This document shows, piece after piece, positions 1-9,185 of a stretch of 64,000 nt of DNA. The notes below the pieces were generated by a model. That model did no database searches. It worked only from the letters and a program-made list of their open reading frames with translations, and had not been told where the DNA came from. Positions within the stretch are counted from its first letter, which is position 1, and each line of letters starts with the position of its first letter. The position numbers and the translations under genes are program-made. The stretch is from positions 62,001 through 126,000 of the forward strand of contig NZ_FORX01000007.1 of the NCBI RefSeq assembly GCF_900114115.1, written 5' to 3'. Source of the stretch: Desulfomicrobium apsheronum (GTDB taxonomy: Bacteria > Desulfobacterota > Desulfovibrionia > Desulfovibrionales > Desulfomicrobiaceae).

Positions 1-1097
1 TCGGCCACGTACTTGGGCGGAATGAAGTCGGGACGGATGCCGCGCTCAAGGAGCGCCTCGGCCGTGGCTGGTCCGATGGCCGCGATCTGCATGCCGCCGA
101 AAGCCCGGGCATCCTTGCCCACGAGTTCGAGCTGGTTCCAGAAATGACGCACGCCGTTGACGGAGGTGAAAATGGCCCAGTCGTAATCCTGCAGGCGGTC
201 TATGGCCTCGCGGACCGGAGCGTAGTCTTCCAGGGGCACGATGGTGATGGTCGGAAACTCGTAGCAGGCCGCGCCCAGGCCTTCCAGCGTGTCCTTCAGA
301 CCGCTGGCCTGCTCCCGGGCCCTGGTCACGACCACGCCCTTGCCGTGCAGAGGCAACTTTTCGAACCAGTTCAGGGTGTCGTGCAGCTGCACCACCTCGC
401 CCACGACCAGCATGGACGGAGCCTTCACTCCTTCACGCTCGGCCATGGCCGGGATCTCGCCGATGGTCGAGACCCAGGACTGATGCTCGCTTGTCGTACC
501 CCAACGCACCAGGGCGGCGGGCATGTCGGGACGCATCCCGTTCTCGATCAGCTTGGCCGAGATGTACGGCAGATTCTTCACGCCCATGTAGAAGCACAGC
601 GTGCTGGCTGCCGTGGCCAGGGCAGGCCAGTTATGTGCGGAATCAGGCTTGGTCGGATCCTCGTGGCCGGTGATGAGCGACACGGAGGAAGCGTACTTGC
701 GATGCGTGAGCGGAATGCCCGCATAGGCCGCGCCAGCCACGGCCGAGGTCACGCCGGGGACGACCTCGAAATCGAGCCCGGCTTCGAGCAGCTCTTCGGC
801 CTCTTCGGCTCCGCGCCCGAAAATGTAGGGATCACCGCCCTTGAGGCGGGCCACGTTCTTGCCTTCCTTGACCTTGGCCACGATCAGGTCGTTGATCTGG
901 TCCTGGGGCAGGGTATGGTCACCGCCCTTCTTGCCGACATAGATGATCTCGGCGTCGGGACGGCACAGGGCCAGAAAGGTCTTGCTGGCAAGGTAATCGT
1001 AAATGACGACCTCGCATTCCTGCATGAGACGCTGCCCCTTGACCGTGATGAGACCCGGGTCGCCGGGACCCGCGCCGATGAGATATGCTTTGGCCAT
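1..1097 (-). CDS. cobA: Fused uroporphyrinogen-III C-methyltransferase / uroporphyrinogen-III synthase (CobA-HemD), 3' end missing
   Basis: Reading the minus strand from the ATG at 1097 gives an open frame that runs off the window (about 365 residues visible). The N-terminus MAKAYLIGAGPGDPGLITVK is the SAM-binding start of the CobA/SUMT family, and GGDPYIFGRGAEE follows near residue 85, so residues about 1-240 are the methyltransferase. It makes precorrin-2 from uroporphyrinogen III for siroheme, cobalamin and (in sulfate reducers) heme. From about residue 250 a HemD-like domain begins (GKGVVVTRAREQASGL, then SVNGVRHFW), which closes the tetrapyrrole ring. Fusions of this type are common in anaerobes. 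A well-placed GGAAAGGAACA leader precedes the ATG. Only the extreme C-terminus is lost. Confidence 0.93.
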   Translation of the reverse strand, partial: MAKAYLIGAGPGDPGLITVKGQRLMQECEVVIYDYLASKTFLALCRPDAEIIYVGKKGGDHTLPQDQINDLIVAKVKEGKNVARLKGGDPYIFGRGAEEAEELLEAGLDFEVVPGVTSAVAGAAYAGIPLTHRKYASSVSLITGHEDPTKPDSAHNWPALATAASTLCFYMGVKNLPYISAKLIENGMRPDMPAALVRWGTTSEHQSWVSTIGEIPAMAEREGVKAPSMLVVGEVVQLHDTLNWFEKLPLHGKGVVVTRAREQASGLKDTLEGLGAACYEFPTITIVPLEDYAPVREAIDRLQDYDWAIFTSVNGVRHFWNQLELVGKDARAFGGMQIAAIGPATAEALLERGIRPDFIPPKYVA

Positions 1098-1220
1098 GAT
1101 TGTTCCTTTCCTGAGCGTTTCCGCTGTTATTTTTTCGATCCGTGAACTTCCCGCCCAAGCTGTCGAAGGTGGGAATCCCGAAGTTGCGGGGACTTCTCCG
1201 GGCAGACGCGTCACCATGAC

Positions 1221-1294
1221 GTCATCCCCGTGAAAACGGGGCTCCATCCCCTGGTACAGCAAAAGGCATGGATTCCCGCCTTCGCGGGAATGAC
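1221..1294. repeat. REP-like inverted repeat (GTCATCCC family)
   Basis: Two arms beginning GTCATCCC at 1221 and ending GGGAATGAC at 1294 face each other around a short spacer. The right arm contains the tight hairpin TTCCCGCCTTCGCGGGAA. The motif matches the widespread intergenic REP/MITE-like family seen in many proteobacteria. It lies between valS and cobA-hemD and carries no coding signal. Confidence 0.6.
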
Positions 1295-1322
1295 CCGGCA
1301 ACAACGCGGCACGCCTTCCCAT

Positions 1323-1368
1323 GAAAAACGGGGTGACGTCTGGCCCGGAAATGCTAGGGCCTCACCCC
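1323..1368 (-). terminator. Rho-independent terminator of valS, overlapping its stop codon
   Basis: On the minus strand GGGGTGA (1362-1368, including the TGA stop) pairs with TCACCCC (1330-1336). An inner GGCCC/GGGCC stem stacks inside, and GTTTTTC follows. The stop codon is therefore part of the terminator stem. Confidence 0.75.
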
Positions 1369-4025
1369 ACAAACTCCTGCATCCTGGCCCGCAGCTGCTC
1401 CAGGGTGGCCTTCTTCTCGGCGAATCCCTCCGCCTTGGCCTTTTCCTTGGCCACCACATCCTCGGGAGCCTTGCTGACAAAACTCTCGTTGCCAAGCTTC
1501 TTTGTCACAAAATCAAGCTCTTTACTGATCTTGCCCAACTCCTTGTCCAGACGGGCCAGCTCAGCCACGAAATCGACCACGCCCTCAAGAGGCACGAAGA
1601 GTTCGCACCCGCGCACCACGGCCGAGGCGCAGCCCCGGGGCGGCTCGATGTCCGCGCCCACGGTCAGAGTCCCGACCCGGGCCAGGGCCGCGATCTCCGT
1701 TTCGTGAGCCGTAAGGAAACGCTGATCTTCCCCGCCCGCACGAACCATGACCGTCAGGGCAACGCCAGGCGCAACGCCCAGCTCGGAGCGAATGTTGCGC
1801 ACGGCCACGATGACACCCTGCAAAAACTCCATGTCGCGCACGGACGCCTCGTCCTCGCACTCGGGGCGGGCCTTGGGGTAGGGCCGCACGGCCAGACTCT
1901 CGGCATCCAGCGAGGGGATGGAGGACCAGATCTCCTGGGTCACGAAGGGGATGACCGGATGGGCGATGACCATGATCTCCGAGAGCACGTGCTTGAGGCA
2001 CGAACGCGCCGCCGCCTTGGCTGCCGGATCATCGCCGTAGAGTTCGGGCTTGATCAGCTCCAGGTACCAGTCGCAGAACTCGCGCCAGACGAATCCGTAG
2101 AGGCCCTGGGCCGCCTCGTTGAAACGATAGCCTTCGATCTGGGCGGCGTGTTCGTTCTTGAGCATCTCCAGGCGATGTAGAATCCACTTGTGGTGCAGGG
2201 CCGTCATGACTTTGGGATCAAACTCGGGCTCGTTTCCATCGACATGCATGAGGGCGAACCGGGCCGCATTCCAGATCTTGTTGATGAAGTGACGATACCC
2301 CTCGATGCGCGCCTCGGAGAGCTTGATGTCCCGGCCCATGGCCGCGAACGAGGTCAGGGTGAAGCGCAGCGAGTCGCAGCCGTACTTGTCGATCATCTCC
2401 AGGGGATCGATGACGTTGCCCGTGGACTTGGACATCTTCTTGCCGTGCTCGTCGCGGACCAGAGCGTGGATGTAGACGTCCTTGAAGGGTACGTTATCCA
2501 TGAACTGCAGGCCCATCATCATCATGCGGGCCACCCAGAAGAAGAGGATGTCAAAACCCGTGACCAGGAGCGAGGTCGGATAGAAGGCCTTGAGCTCGTT
2601 GGTTTGCTCCGGCCAGCCCATGGTCGAAAACGGCCACAAGGCGGAGGAAAACCAGGTGTCGAGGACGTCCTCGTCCTGAGAAAGGGCTGTGCTTCCGCAT
2701 TTGCAGGAGGTCGGGTCCTCGCGGGCGACAATGATTTCGCCGCAATCCCGACAGGTCCAGACCGGGATGCGATGCCCCCACCACAGCTGACGGGAGATGC
2801 ACCAGTCGCGGATGTTGTCGAGCCAGTTGAAATAGGTCTTGTTCCACTGCGCGGGCCAGATGGTCGTACGTCCGTCCTCCACGGCAAGGCGGGCCTTTTC
2901 GGCCAGGGGCTTGACGGAAACGAACCACTGCTCGGACACGAAAGGCTCGATGGTGGTCTTGCAGCGATAGCACTGGTTGACCTTGTTCTCGTAGGGTTCC
3001 TCAGCCGTGAGAGCCCCGCAGGCACGCAGATCCTGGGCGATGAGCGTGCGGCAGTCGGCGGCGCTCATACCCCGATACGCCTCGGGCGCGTTGTCGTTCA
3101 TGCACCCCTTGTCGTCGATGACGCCAATCGCCTCCAGATTGTATTTGCGGCCCAGTTCCCAGTCGTTCATGTCATGTGCCGGAGTGATCTTGAGGCAACC
3201 GGTTCCAAATTCGCGGTCCACATAGGCGTCGGCGATGATCGGGATGCGCCGCCCCACCAGCGGCAGAATGACATGCTTGCCGATCATGGACTGATAGCGT
3301 TCGTCCTCGGGGTGCACGGCCACGGCGGTGTCGCCGAGCATGGTCTCGGGGCGCACCGTGGCCACGGTCACGGAACCCGAGCCGTCTTCCAGGGGATAAC
3401 GCAGATGATAGAGGGTCGACTTGGCCGGGGCGTATTCGACCTCGTCATCGGCCAGGGCGGTGTGACAGCGGGTGCACCAGTTGATGATGTACTTGCCACG
3501 ATAGACAAGCCCCTGTTCGTAGAGAGAAACGAAAACCTCGCGCACGGCCTTGGTCAGTCCCTCGTCCATGGTGAAGCGTTCCCGGCTCCAGTCCACGCTG
3601 GCGCCCATGCGCCGGATCTGGTTCAAAATGCGTCCGCCGTAGTCTTCCTTCCATTCCCAGACGCGGTTTATGAATTCCTCGCGGCCCAGGTCTTCACGCT
3701 TCTTGCCCTCGGCCAGGAGTTTGCGTTCGACCACGTTCTGGGTGGCGATGCCCGCGTGGTCCGTGCCCGGCACCCAGAGCACGGTCTTGCCGCGCTGACG
3801 CATGTAGCGGCACATGATGTCCTGCAGGGTGAGATTGAGGGCATGACCCATGTGCAGGGCCCCCGTGACGTTGGGCGGCGGGATGACGATGGAATAATTG
3901 TCTTTGACGTGGGTCGCGGCCTTGGCCGCGTCGGGGGTGAAACTCTGGTGCGTCTTCCAGTACTCAAGCCACCGCTCTTCCACGTCGGCTGGTTCGTATC
4001 CCTTGGAAAGCGTCTCGTTGGCCAT
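1362..4025 (-). CDS. valS: Valyl-tRNA synthetase
   Basis: An 887-residue class Ia aminoacyl-tRNA synthetase that charges tRNA-Val in the cytoplasm. The HIGH-type motif is HMGH at residues 58-61 (after PPPNVTGAL) and the KMSKS loop is GKKMSKSTGN near residue 530. The editing (CP1) domain lies between them. A charged coiled-coil tail (ELARLDKELGKISKEL) ends the protein, as is typical for ValRS. The frame stays open upstream to 4181, but MANETLSKGYEP at 4025 is the family-like start. Full family length. It is transcribed alone, divergent from the BPL_N gene. I see no T-box in the short leader. Confidence 0.97.
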   Translation of the reverse strand: MANETLSKGYEPADVEERWLEYWKTHQSFTPDAAKAATHVKDNYSIVIPPPNVTGALHMGHALNLTLQDIMCRYMRQRGKTVLWVPGTDHAGIATQNVVERKLLAEGKKREDLGREEFINRVWEWKEDYGGRILNQIRRMGASVDWSRERFTMDEGLTKAVREVFVSLYEQGLVYRGKYIINWCTRCHTALADDEVEYAPAKSTLYHLRYPLEDGSGSVTVATVRPETMLGDTAVAVHPEDERYQSMIGKHVILPLVGRRIPIIADAYVDREFGTGCLKITPAHDMNDWELGRKYNLEAIGVIDDKGCMNDNAPEAYRGMSAADCRTLIAQDLRACGALTAEEPYENKVNQCYRCKTTIEPFVSEQWFVSVKPLAEKARLAVEDGRTTIWPAQWNKTYFNWLDNIRDWCISRQLWWGHRIPVWTCRDCGEIIVAREDPTSCKCGSTALSQDEDVLDTWFSSALWPFSTMGWPEQTNELKAFYPTSLLVTGFDILFFWVARMMMMGLQFMDNVPFKDVYIHALVRDEHGKKMSKSTGNVIDPLEMIDKYGCDSLRFTLTSFAAMGRDIKLSEARIEGYRHFINKIWNAARFALMHVDGNEPEFDPKVMTALHHKWILHRLEMLKNEHAAQIEGYRFNEAAQGLYGFVWREFCDWYLELIKPELYGDDPAAKAAARSCLKHVLSEIMVIAHPVIPFVTQEIWSSIPSLDAESLAVRPYPKARPECEDEASVRDMEFLQGVIVAVRNIRSELGVAPGVALTVMVRAGGEDQRFLTAHETEIAALARVGTLTVGADIEPPRGCASAVVRGCELFVPLEGVVDFVAELARLDKELGKISKELDFVTKKLGNESFVSKAPEDVVAKEKAKAEGFAEKKATLEQLRARMQEFVG

Positions 4026-4169
4026 ATGATGAACTCCGGATAATGAGCTGTTTGCGGCAAAAAAGCGCCGGAATGCCCGGCGCCACGGAAACAAAAATGA
4101 GTACTGGGGCGCACCCCAAAAATCAAGCCCGACTTGCCCGCCATCGTGCTTCCTGCTAGGCCCTCGGAC

Positions 4170-5414
4170 ATGCACCGACATCTCCCGCCCCTGGTCCTGC
4201 TATGGGACGAATCGCATCTGTGGGTCCTGCTTCTCCACCGTGCCCTCAAAGCCCTGCACGCCCCCGTGACCCTGCTCAAGGCCGAGCAGGTCCGCGCCGG
4301 AGCATTGCGTGGTCATGAGGGCTCCACGCTGCTCGTTCCGGGGGGCTGGGCCAAGCTCAAATCGCTGGCCCTGGGCGAGGACGGCCGCAGGGAAATCCGC
4401 GAGCACATACGCGGCGGCGGCAAGTATCTGGGTTTCTGCGGAGGCGCAGGTCTGGCGCTCGGTTCGGAGCGCGGCGCCCCCTTTCTGGATCTGTGCCCCT
4501 GGTCGCGCAAGGCGGCCAGTCAGCGACTGCCCAATTTCAGCGGACATCTAAACTGCATCGTCACCGAGAACGGTGAAGAGTACGAGGCCGCCCTGCCGGT
4601 CTGGTGGCCCTCGCAATTTCTGCCCAGGGATACTGAACTCGAAGTGCTGGCGCGCTACGAAGGACCTGGCCCCGATTTCTGGTCCGCCGATCTGGACTGG
4701 TCCGGCATCGCGGCTTCGGAGGTTGGGCAGTGGGAAGAATTGTACGGCATAAACCTGAATCCGGAGCGGCTGCGCCGGGAACCCTGCATCGTCCGGGGGG
4801 CCTACGGTCAGGGCTCCTTCGTGCTCAGCTACGCGCATCTTGAGACGCCGACCTCGCCCCAGGCCAACGCCCTGCTCTGCCGCCTGCTCGGGCTCGACCC
4901 GGCCTCCGGTGTACCTGCCTGGGACCTGAGCCGGGAAGAGGCGCTGTGGGACGACGAAGCGCTGCGAAGTGTGCATGCCGACCTGGCCGATCTTGTGACA
5001 TTCGGCCAGAGTCACTTTCTGCTCTTCTGGCGCTCCCCCTGGCTGCTGGGCTGGCGGCGCGGAGTGCCCGGTTCGCCCATCAACTTCCTGCTGGCCATGG
5101 CCTGGCAGGCCAGACACAACGAGGCGACCGCGCCGGCCAAGGAATACTGGGCCGAACACGGAGGCAAATGCAGCCAACTGTGCCGGGATTTTTGCGCGCA
5201 GACCCGCGACTACCTGTTGCAGGAACGCCGCATCCTGGCCACGTCTCCATCCTCGCCGGAAGCCAGCGCCTCGCCTGGCCTGCAACGCCGCAAACAAGAG
5301 CTTTTCGGCAAGTTTCCCGGATACGGAGGGCTGTACGGAGAGATCCTGCGCACCCTTGACGAATTGCTATGGTTGCAGTTCAGCGCTCAAGATGACCGGC
5401 AAGGCAGCTCTTGA
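4170..5414 (+). CDS. Biotin-protein-ligase N-terminal-domain (glutamine-amidotransferase-like) protein
   Basis: About 414 residues. Residues 1-240 have a class I glutamine-amidotransferase-like fold of the BPL_N type. The signs are TLLVPGGWAKLKSLA, then YLGFCGGAGLALG with a nucleophile-elbow cysteine near residue 90, and later GAYGQGSFVLSYAHLE. The C-terminal 170 residues are helical and unassigned. The substrate is unknown; similar proteins occur in Desulfovibrio-type genomes. The frame is open from a TTG at 4134; I chose ATG 4170 because homology-like sequence starts there, though the Shine-Dalgarno is weak. The last 35 bases overlap the convergent HD-domain gene. Confidence 0.75.
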   Translation: MHRHLPPLVLLWDESHLWVLLLHRALKALHAPVTLLKAEQVRAGALRGHEGSTLLVPGGWAKLKSLALGEDGRREIREHIRGGGKYLGFCGGAGLALGSERGAPFLDLCPWSRKAASQRLPNFSGHLNCIVTENGEEYEAALPVWWPSQFLPRDTELEVLARYEGPGPDFWSADLDWSGIAASEVGQWEELYGINLNPERLRREPCIVRGAYGQGSFVLSYAHLETPTSPQANALLCRLLGLDPASGVPAWDLSREEALWDDEALRSVHADLADLVTFGQSHFLLFWRSPWLLGWRRGVPGSPINFLLAMAWQARHNEATAPAKEYWAEHGGKCSQLCRDFCAQTRDYLLQERRILATSPSSPEASASPGLQRRKQELFGKFPGYGGLYGEILRTLDELLWLQFSAQDDRQGSS

Positions 5415-6147
5415 GTCCCGAGAAGCGCTCGGTTTTCGGGAGCAGGTCGAAGAGGCTGTCCAGGTAGCCGCGCCCGGAGAAAATGCGTCGGCTTGCGCCA
5501 TGGACAAGTTTTGGGCCCCATGAGGCAAGCAGCAGCTTGAAATCGTTTATGTAGCGAAGCTCCCCGTAAGCAGGGCTTTCGCCATCGGCCACGGCTTCGG
5601 CGACAAGCTCGGTCCAGGCCTCCGGTTCGTCCATGAGCCCAAGGGTGACCACGGGATCCTGCGGGGCGGGCGCACTGAGCTTGGCCAAAACCACGGGCAC
5701 GATATCGAGCTTGTCCGCATCCCGGACGACGTTGCACAGCGCCCTGCTCAGCGGATCCATGTCCAGGGGAACTTCGCGCTTGTTGTGCAGCCGCACCGCC
5801 AAGATGATGCAATCCCGGACCTGCGGCTCGAAAGCCGACAGAAAATCCCCCTCGCGCAGAAAATCGGCCCCCTCCTCGCCATGGTCCACGGACTGGTCGT
5901 CGCGGTAGGTGCCAAACCTCTCGAACTGCGAAAACCTGCCAATATCATGCACAAGCGCCGCAGCCAGATAGGGCGCGGGCGGGGCGATGCTCTCCCTGGC
6001 CACGATCTTCGCGGCCAGGGCATGCACGCGCAGGGAATGGTCGCGCTTCAGGATGATGTGCTCGCGCCGCTCGCCCAGGCGCTCGGCGTATTCGCCGGCC
6101 ATCCTGACAAAACGGGCGCGCATCTCTCGCAACACGACCGGATCCAT
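5380..6147 (-). CDS. HD-domain metal-dependent phosphohydrolase-like protein
   Basis: A 255-residue protein of the HD superfamily. A conserved His lies near residue 38 (KRDHSLRVHALA), the metal-binding HD pair is in AAALVHDIGRFSQFERFG near residue 66, and a second Asp is in VVRDADKLDIVPVV. No partner domain is present, so the substrate cannot be named. ATG at 6147 is preferred over TTG at 6150 because it forms a TGATG stop-start overlap with the small upstream gene, which suggests translational coupling. Its 3' end overlaps the convergent BPL_N gene by 35 bases. Confidence 0.8.
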   Translation of the reverse strand: MDPVVLREMRARFVRMAGEYAERLGERREHIILKRDHSLRVHALAAKIVARESIAPPAPYLAAALVHDIGRFSQFERFGTYRDDQSVDHGEEGADFLREGDFLSAFEPQVRDCIILAVRLHNKREVPLDMDPLSRALCNVVRDADKLDIVPVVLAKLSAPAPQDPVVTLGLMDEPEAWTELVAEAVADGESPAYGELRYINDFKLLLASWGPKLVHGASRRIFSGRGYLDSLFDLLPKTERFSGLKSCLAGHLER

Positions 6148-6338
6148 CAAAGTCCCTGATAAAACTTGTACAGATCCTCGTCGACAAGCAGTCTGAAGCC
6201 CTTGTCGGTCTCCTCGAAACGGATCACCGCAGCCGGGTCCAGGGCCACATCCAGAGCGTATTCCGCCAGACGGTTCGCTTCTTTCTGTGCAACATCATCA
6301 AGCTCGGCAAACTTTCCCATCTCTATCCATTCGGTCAT
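6147..6338 (-). CDS. Small acidic protein, function unknown
   Basis: 63 residues beginning MTEWIEMGKFAELDDVAQ and ending LYKFYQGL. It is acidic and predicted helical, with no membrane segment and no motif I recognise. GGGAGAAAATC before ATG 6338 is a good ribosome binding site. Its stop overlaps the start of the HD-domain gene by one base, so the two are probably translated together. The start is only 20 bases from the trkH stop, consistent with one transcript trkA-trkH-small gene-HD gene. Confidence 0.75.
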   Translation of the reverse strand: MTEWIEMGKFAELDDVAQKEANRLAEYALDVALDPAAVIRFEETDKGFRLLVDEDLYKFYQGL

Positions 6339-6357
6339 GATTTTCTCCCAGGACTGT

Positions 6358-7803
6358 CTATTTTCGCCAGAATTCAGGCATAAACAACACCAATACCGTA
6401 TAAATCTCAAGGCGCCCAAGCAGCATGCAAAAACTCAACACCCATTTGCCCAGGGTCGGGATCGCCGCGTAGTTATCCACCGGACCGACTTCGCCAAGCC
6501 CCGGACCGATATTGCCGATGCACGCCACAACCGCCGCGAAAGAGGTCAGCACGTCCACTCCCATGGCGGCCAGGGCCAGCGCCGAGAGGACGAAAAGAAC
6601 GATGAAAAGAACGAAAAATCCCCAGATGCTCGTCAGCACCTCTTCCTTGACCAGCTTGGGGCCAAACTTCAGGGGAAGCACGGCCCGGGGATGCACGAGG
6701 CGGAACAACTCGCGATAGGAGTGCTTGAACAGCAACATGACCCGCATGCACTTGATTCCGCCCGCCGTGGACCCGGCGCAGCCGCCGATGAACATGCACA
6801 GCAGCAATACCCCCTGCGGCAGGGGTAGCCAGAGTTCGTAGTCCGCAGTGGCATAGCCGGTGGTGGTCAGGATGGAGGCCACCTGAAACGATCCGAAGCG
6901 CAGGGCTTCGGGCCAGGACGAATAGCTTGAACTCTGAATGGAAAAGGTCACCACAGCGGTCAGGACCAAGACAAGAATCGCAAAAAAACGAAATTCCGGA
7001 TCTCGCCAAACGGTCAGGGGCCTGCCGCGAAAGAGCTGGAAATGAAGTGCGAAATTGACTCCGGCCACAAGCATGAAAAACGTGATCACGCCATCGATAT
7101 AGGCGGAATCGTATGCCGCGATGGAAGTGTTGCGCGTCGAAAAGCCGCCCGTGGCCATAGTGCCAAAGGCGTGGCAGATGCTCTCGAAGAGGTTCATGCC
7201 GCCAAACATCAAAAGCACAACCTGGGCCACGGTGAAGAATACGTAAACCTTCCACAGGCTCATGGCCGTATCCTTGATCCGGGGCTGGAGCTTGTCGGCC
7301 ACGGGGCCCGGCACCTCGGCCTTGTAGAGCTGCATGCCGCCCACGCCCAGAAAGGGCAGAATGGCGATGGTCAAAACGATGATGCCCATGCCGCCCAGCC
7401 AATGCGTCAGACTGCGCCAGAAAAGGAGTCCCTTGGGCAGGGCCTCGATGTTGGTCAGGATGGACGCGCCCGTGGTGGTGAAGCCTGAGACGGATTCGAA
7501 AAAGGCGTCCGTGAAGGAGGGGAATCCGCCCAGGACAAAGGGCAGGGCCCCGAAAAAGGCACACGCGGCCCAACCCAGGGAGACAATGACCATTCCCTCG
7601 CGATGGTTGATGACCAACGGTTTGGGGCGCTTAAAGGAAAACATGAGAAAGGCGCCGGCCAGCACCGTCACGCACAGGGACAGAAAAAGAGGCGCCACGG
7701 AGTTGTCGTCATAGTACCAGCCGCAGGCCAGGGGCAGGAACATGCACAGGCCCACGCACAGCAGAATGAGCCCGGTGACGTGCAGGGCGATGGTCCAGCG
7801 CAT
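6358..7803 (-). CDS. trkH: Trk-type potassium uptake protein TrkH
   Basis: A 481-residue inner-membrane K+ translocating subunit. Hydrophobic segments cover nearly the whole length. Selectivity-loop-like sequences are visible (SVSGFTTTGASILT; ATGGFSTRN; GGCAGSTAGGIKCMR), as expected for the four-repeat TrkH/KtrB family. ATG 7803 shares a base with the trkA TGA (TGATG), so the pair is translationally coupled. The open frame extends upstream inside trkA in another phase and is not used. Length is normal for TrkH. Confidence 0.94.
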   Translation of the reverse strand: MRWTIALHVTGLILLCVGLCMFLPLACGWYYDDNSVAPLFLSLCVTVLAGAFLMFSFKRPKPLVINHREGMVIVSLGWAACAFFGALPFVLGGFPSFTDAFFESVSGFTTTGASILTNIEALPKGLLFWRSLTHWLGGMGIIVLTIAILPFLGVGGMQLYKAEVPGPVADKLQPRIKDTAMSLWKVYVFFTVAQVVLLMFGGMNLFESICHAFGTMATGGFSTRNTSIAAYDSAYIDGVITFFMLVAGVNFALHFQLFRGRPLTVWRDPEFRFFAILVLVLTAVVTFSIQSSSYSSWPEALRFGSFQVASILTTTGYATADYELWLPLPQGVLLLCMFIGGCAGSTAGGIKCMRVMLLFKHSYRELFRLVHPRAVLPLKFGPKLVKEEVLTSIWGFFVLFIVLFVLSALALAAMGVDVLTSFAAVVACIGNIGPGLGEVGPVDNYAAIPTLGKWVLSFCMLLGRLEIYTVLVLFMPEFWRK

Positions 7804-9161
7804 CAGCCCTGCTCCTGTCCCCGGGACAGCATCCGCTCGACTCCGGGAATGGACTCGGTCAGGCTCAGGATGAAGAGTCGGTCGCCACGCTGTATCACGT
7901 CGAAGCCGGACGGAATGAGCACCGTGTCGGCGCGCATGATGCAAAGGACGAGCACGCCCTTGGGAAAAGCGAGGTCCTTGAGCGCCCGGCCCACGAGATC
8001 GGATTCAGGCCCGACCAGGGCCTCAAGGGCTTCCGCGCCGTCCTTGATGGCCACGGCCGAGAGCACCCCGCCTTTTCGCACATGCTTGAATATGCTGTTC
8101 ACCGCCGAAAGCCGCGGGCTTACGATATGTTCAAGGCCGATGGCCCGCACCAGCGGCATGTACTCGATCTTGTTCAGGCGGGTGATGGCCATGGGCGTGC
8201 CCAGCTTCTTGGCCAGAAGCGAGGCGAGGATGTTGCTCTCCTCGTTGCCGGTCATGGTCACGGCCACATCCATGGCGCCGATGTTTTCTTCGAGAAGCGC
8301 CTCCTGATCCGTGCCGTCTCCGACCAGAACCACGGTCCGGTCCAGTTCTCCGGCCAGCACAGCACAACGCTCGGGGTCCTTGTCCATCAGCTTTACATGA
8401 ACGGGCTTTTTTTCCAGGGCGCGGGCCAGACGCAGGCCGATGTTCCCGCCGCCGATGATCAGCACGCTGCTCTTCTTGCCGGAGCGGTTACCCAGAAAGG
8501 AAAATACTGACTGTAACTGGCTGTCCTCGCAGACAAAATAGACCAGATCCCCGTCAAGAATTTCATCGGAGCCCGTGGGCACGATGACCTTGTCGTCACG
8601 CACGATGGCCGCGACGATGAGCTGCATGTCACCGGCCTTACGGCGCAAGTCCACAAGGCTGGTCCCGGCCATCGGGTTGCCCGAGGTGATCCAGGTTCCG
8701 ACGATCTTGATCCGCCCGTCTGCAAGATCGCAGATGTCAACGGCTCCGGGGGCGCGCAGCATGTGCTCGATGGTCCGCACCACCTCGACCTCCGGATTGA
8801 TGATGATCCCGATGCCGATGCCCTTGGCCAGCTGCTGCCCGTACGCCGTGTACTCGTCGTTGCGGATCCGGGCCAGCTTGGTCAGCCCCGGGGCAAGCAT
8901 GTTGGCGAAGGTGCAGGCCATGAGATTGATCTCGTCGCTGTCGGTCACGGCCAGCAGCATGTCGGCCTTGGTGATGCCGGCCTCGCCCAGCACAAGCGGG
9001 CTGCAGCCGGAGCCTTCAAGCACCTGCACGTCCATGTGTTCGAGAATGCGCTGCAGCACGGCAGGGTTGCGGTCGATGACCACCACATCCTTGTTTTCGG
9101 AGGCCAGTCGTTTGGCAATGTGAAATCCGACTTCTCCAGCTCCGACAATAATGGCTTTCAA
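7803..9161 (-). CDS. trkA: Trk system regulatory subunit TrkA
   Basis: A 452-residue cytosolic NAD(H)/nucleotide-binding gating subunit of the TrkH channel. Two RCK (TrkA_N plus TrkA_C) units are in tandem. The Rossmann loops are GAGEVG at residues 7-12 and GGGNIG near residue 235, each followed by an acidic residue at the end of the second strand (VVVIDRN; VKLMDKD). The start codon is TTG at 9161, with GGAG eight bases upstream; no ATG fits the N-terminal strand. The stop overlaps the trkH start. Confidence 0.95.
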   Translation of the reverse strand: MKAIIVGAGEVGFHIAKRLASENKDVVVIDRNPAVLQRILEHMDVQVLEGSGCSPLVLGEAGITKADMLLAVTDSDEINLMACTFANMLAPGLTKLARIRNDEYTAYGQQLAKGIGIGIIINPEVEVVRTIEHMLRAPGAVDICDLADGRIKIVGTWITSGNPMAGTSLVDLRRKAGDMQLIVAAIVRDDKVIVPTGSDEILDGDLVYFVCEDSQLQSVFSFLGNRSGKKSSVLIIGGGNIGLRLARALEKKPVHVKLMDKDPERCAVLAGELDRTVVLVGDGTDQEALLEENIGAMDVAVTMTGNEESNILASLLAKKLGTPMAITRLNKIEYMPLVRAIGLEHIVSPRLSAVNSIFKHVRKGGVLSAVAIKDGAEALEALVGPESDLVGRALKDLAFPKGVLVLCIMRADTVLIPSGFDVIQRGDRLFILSLTESIPGVERMLSRGQEQG

Positions 9162-9185
9162 GCAAATAGCTCCGGTTTTGGTAGA

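Noticed and set aside
2190-4043. 617-codon plus-strand frame across valS
   Set aside because: Antisense shadow of valS; no family match visible and no start signals.
6147-6338. Small acidic gene before the HD-domain gene as an antitoxin of a toxin-antitoxin pair
   Set aside because: The coupling is tight, but the HD protein is of ordinary size and type for a phosphohydrolase, the order extends from trkA-trkH, and the small protein has no DNA-binding motif.
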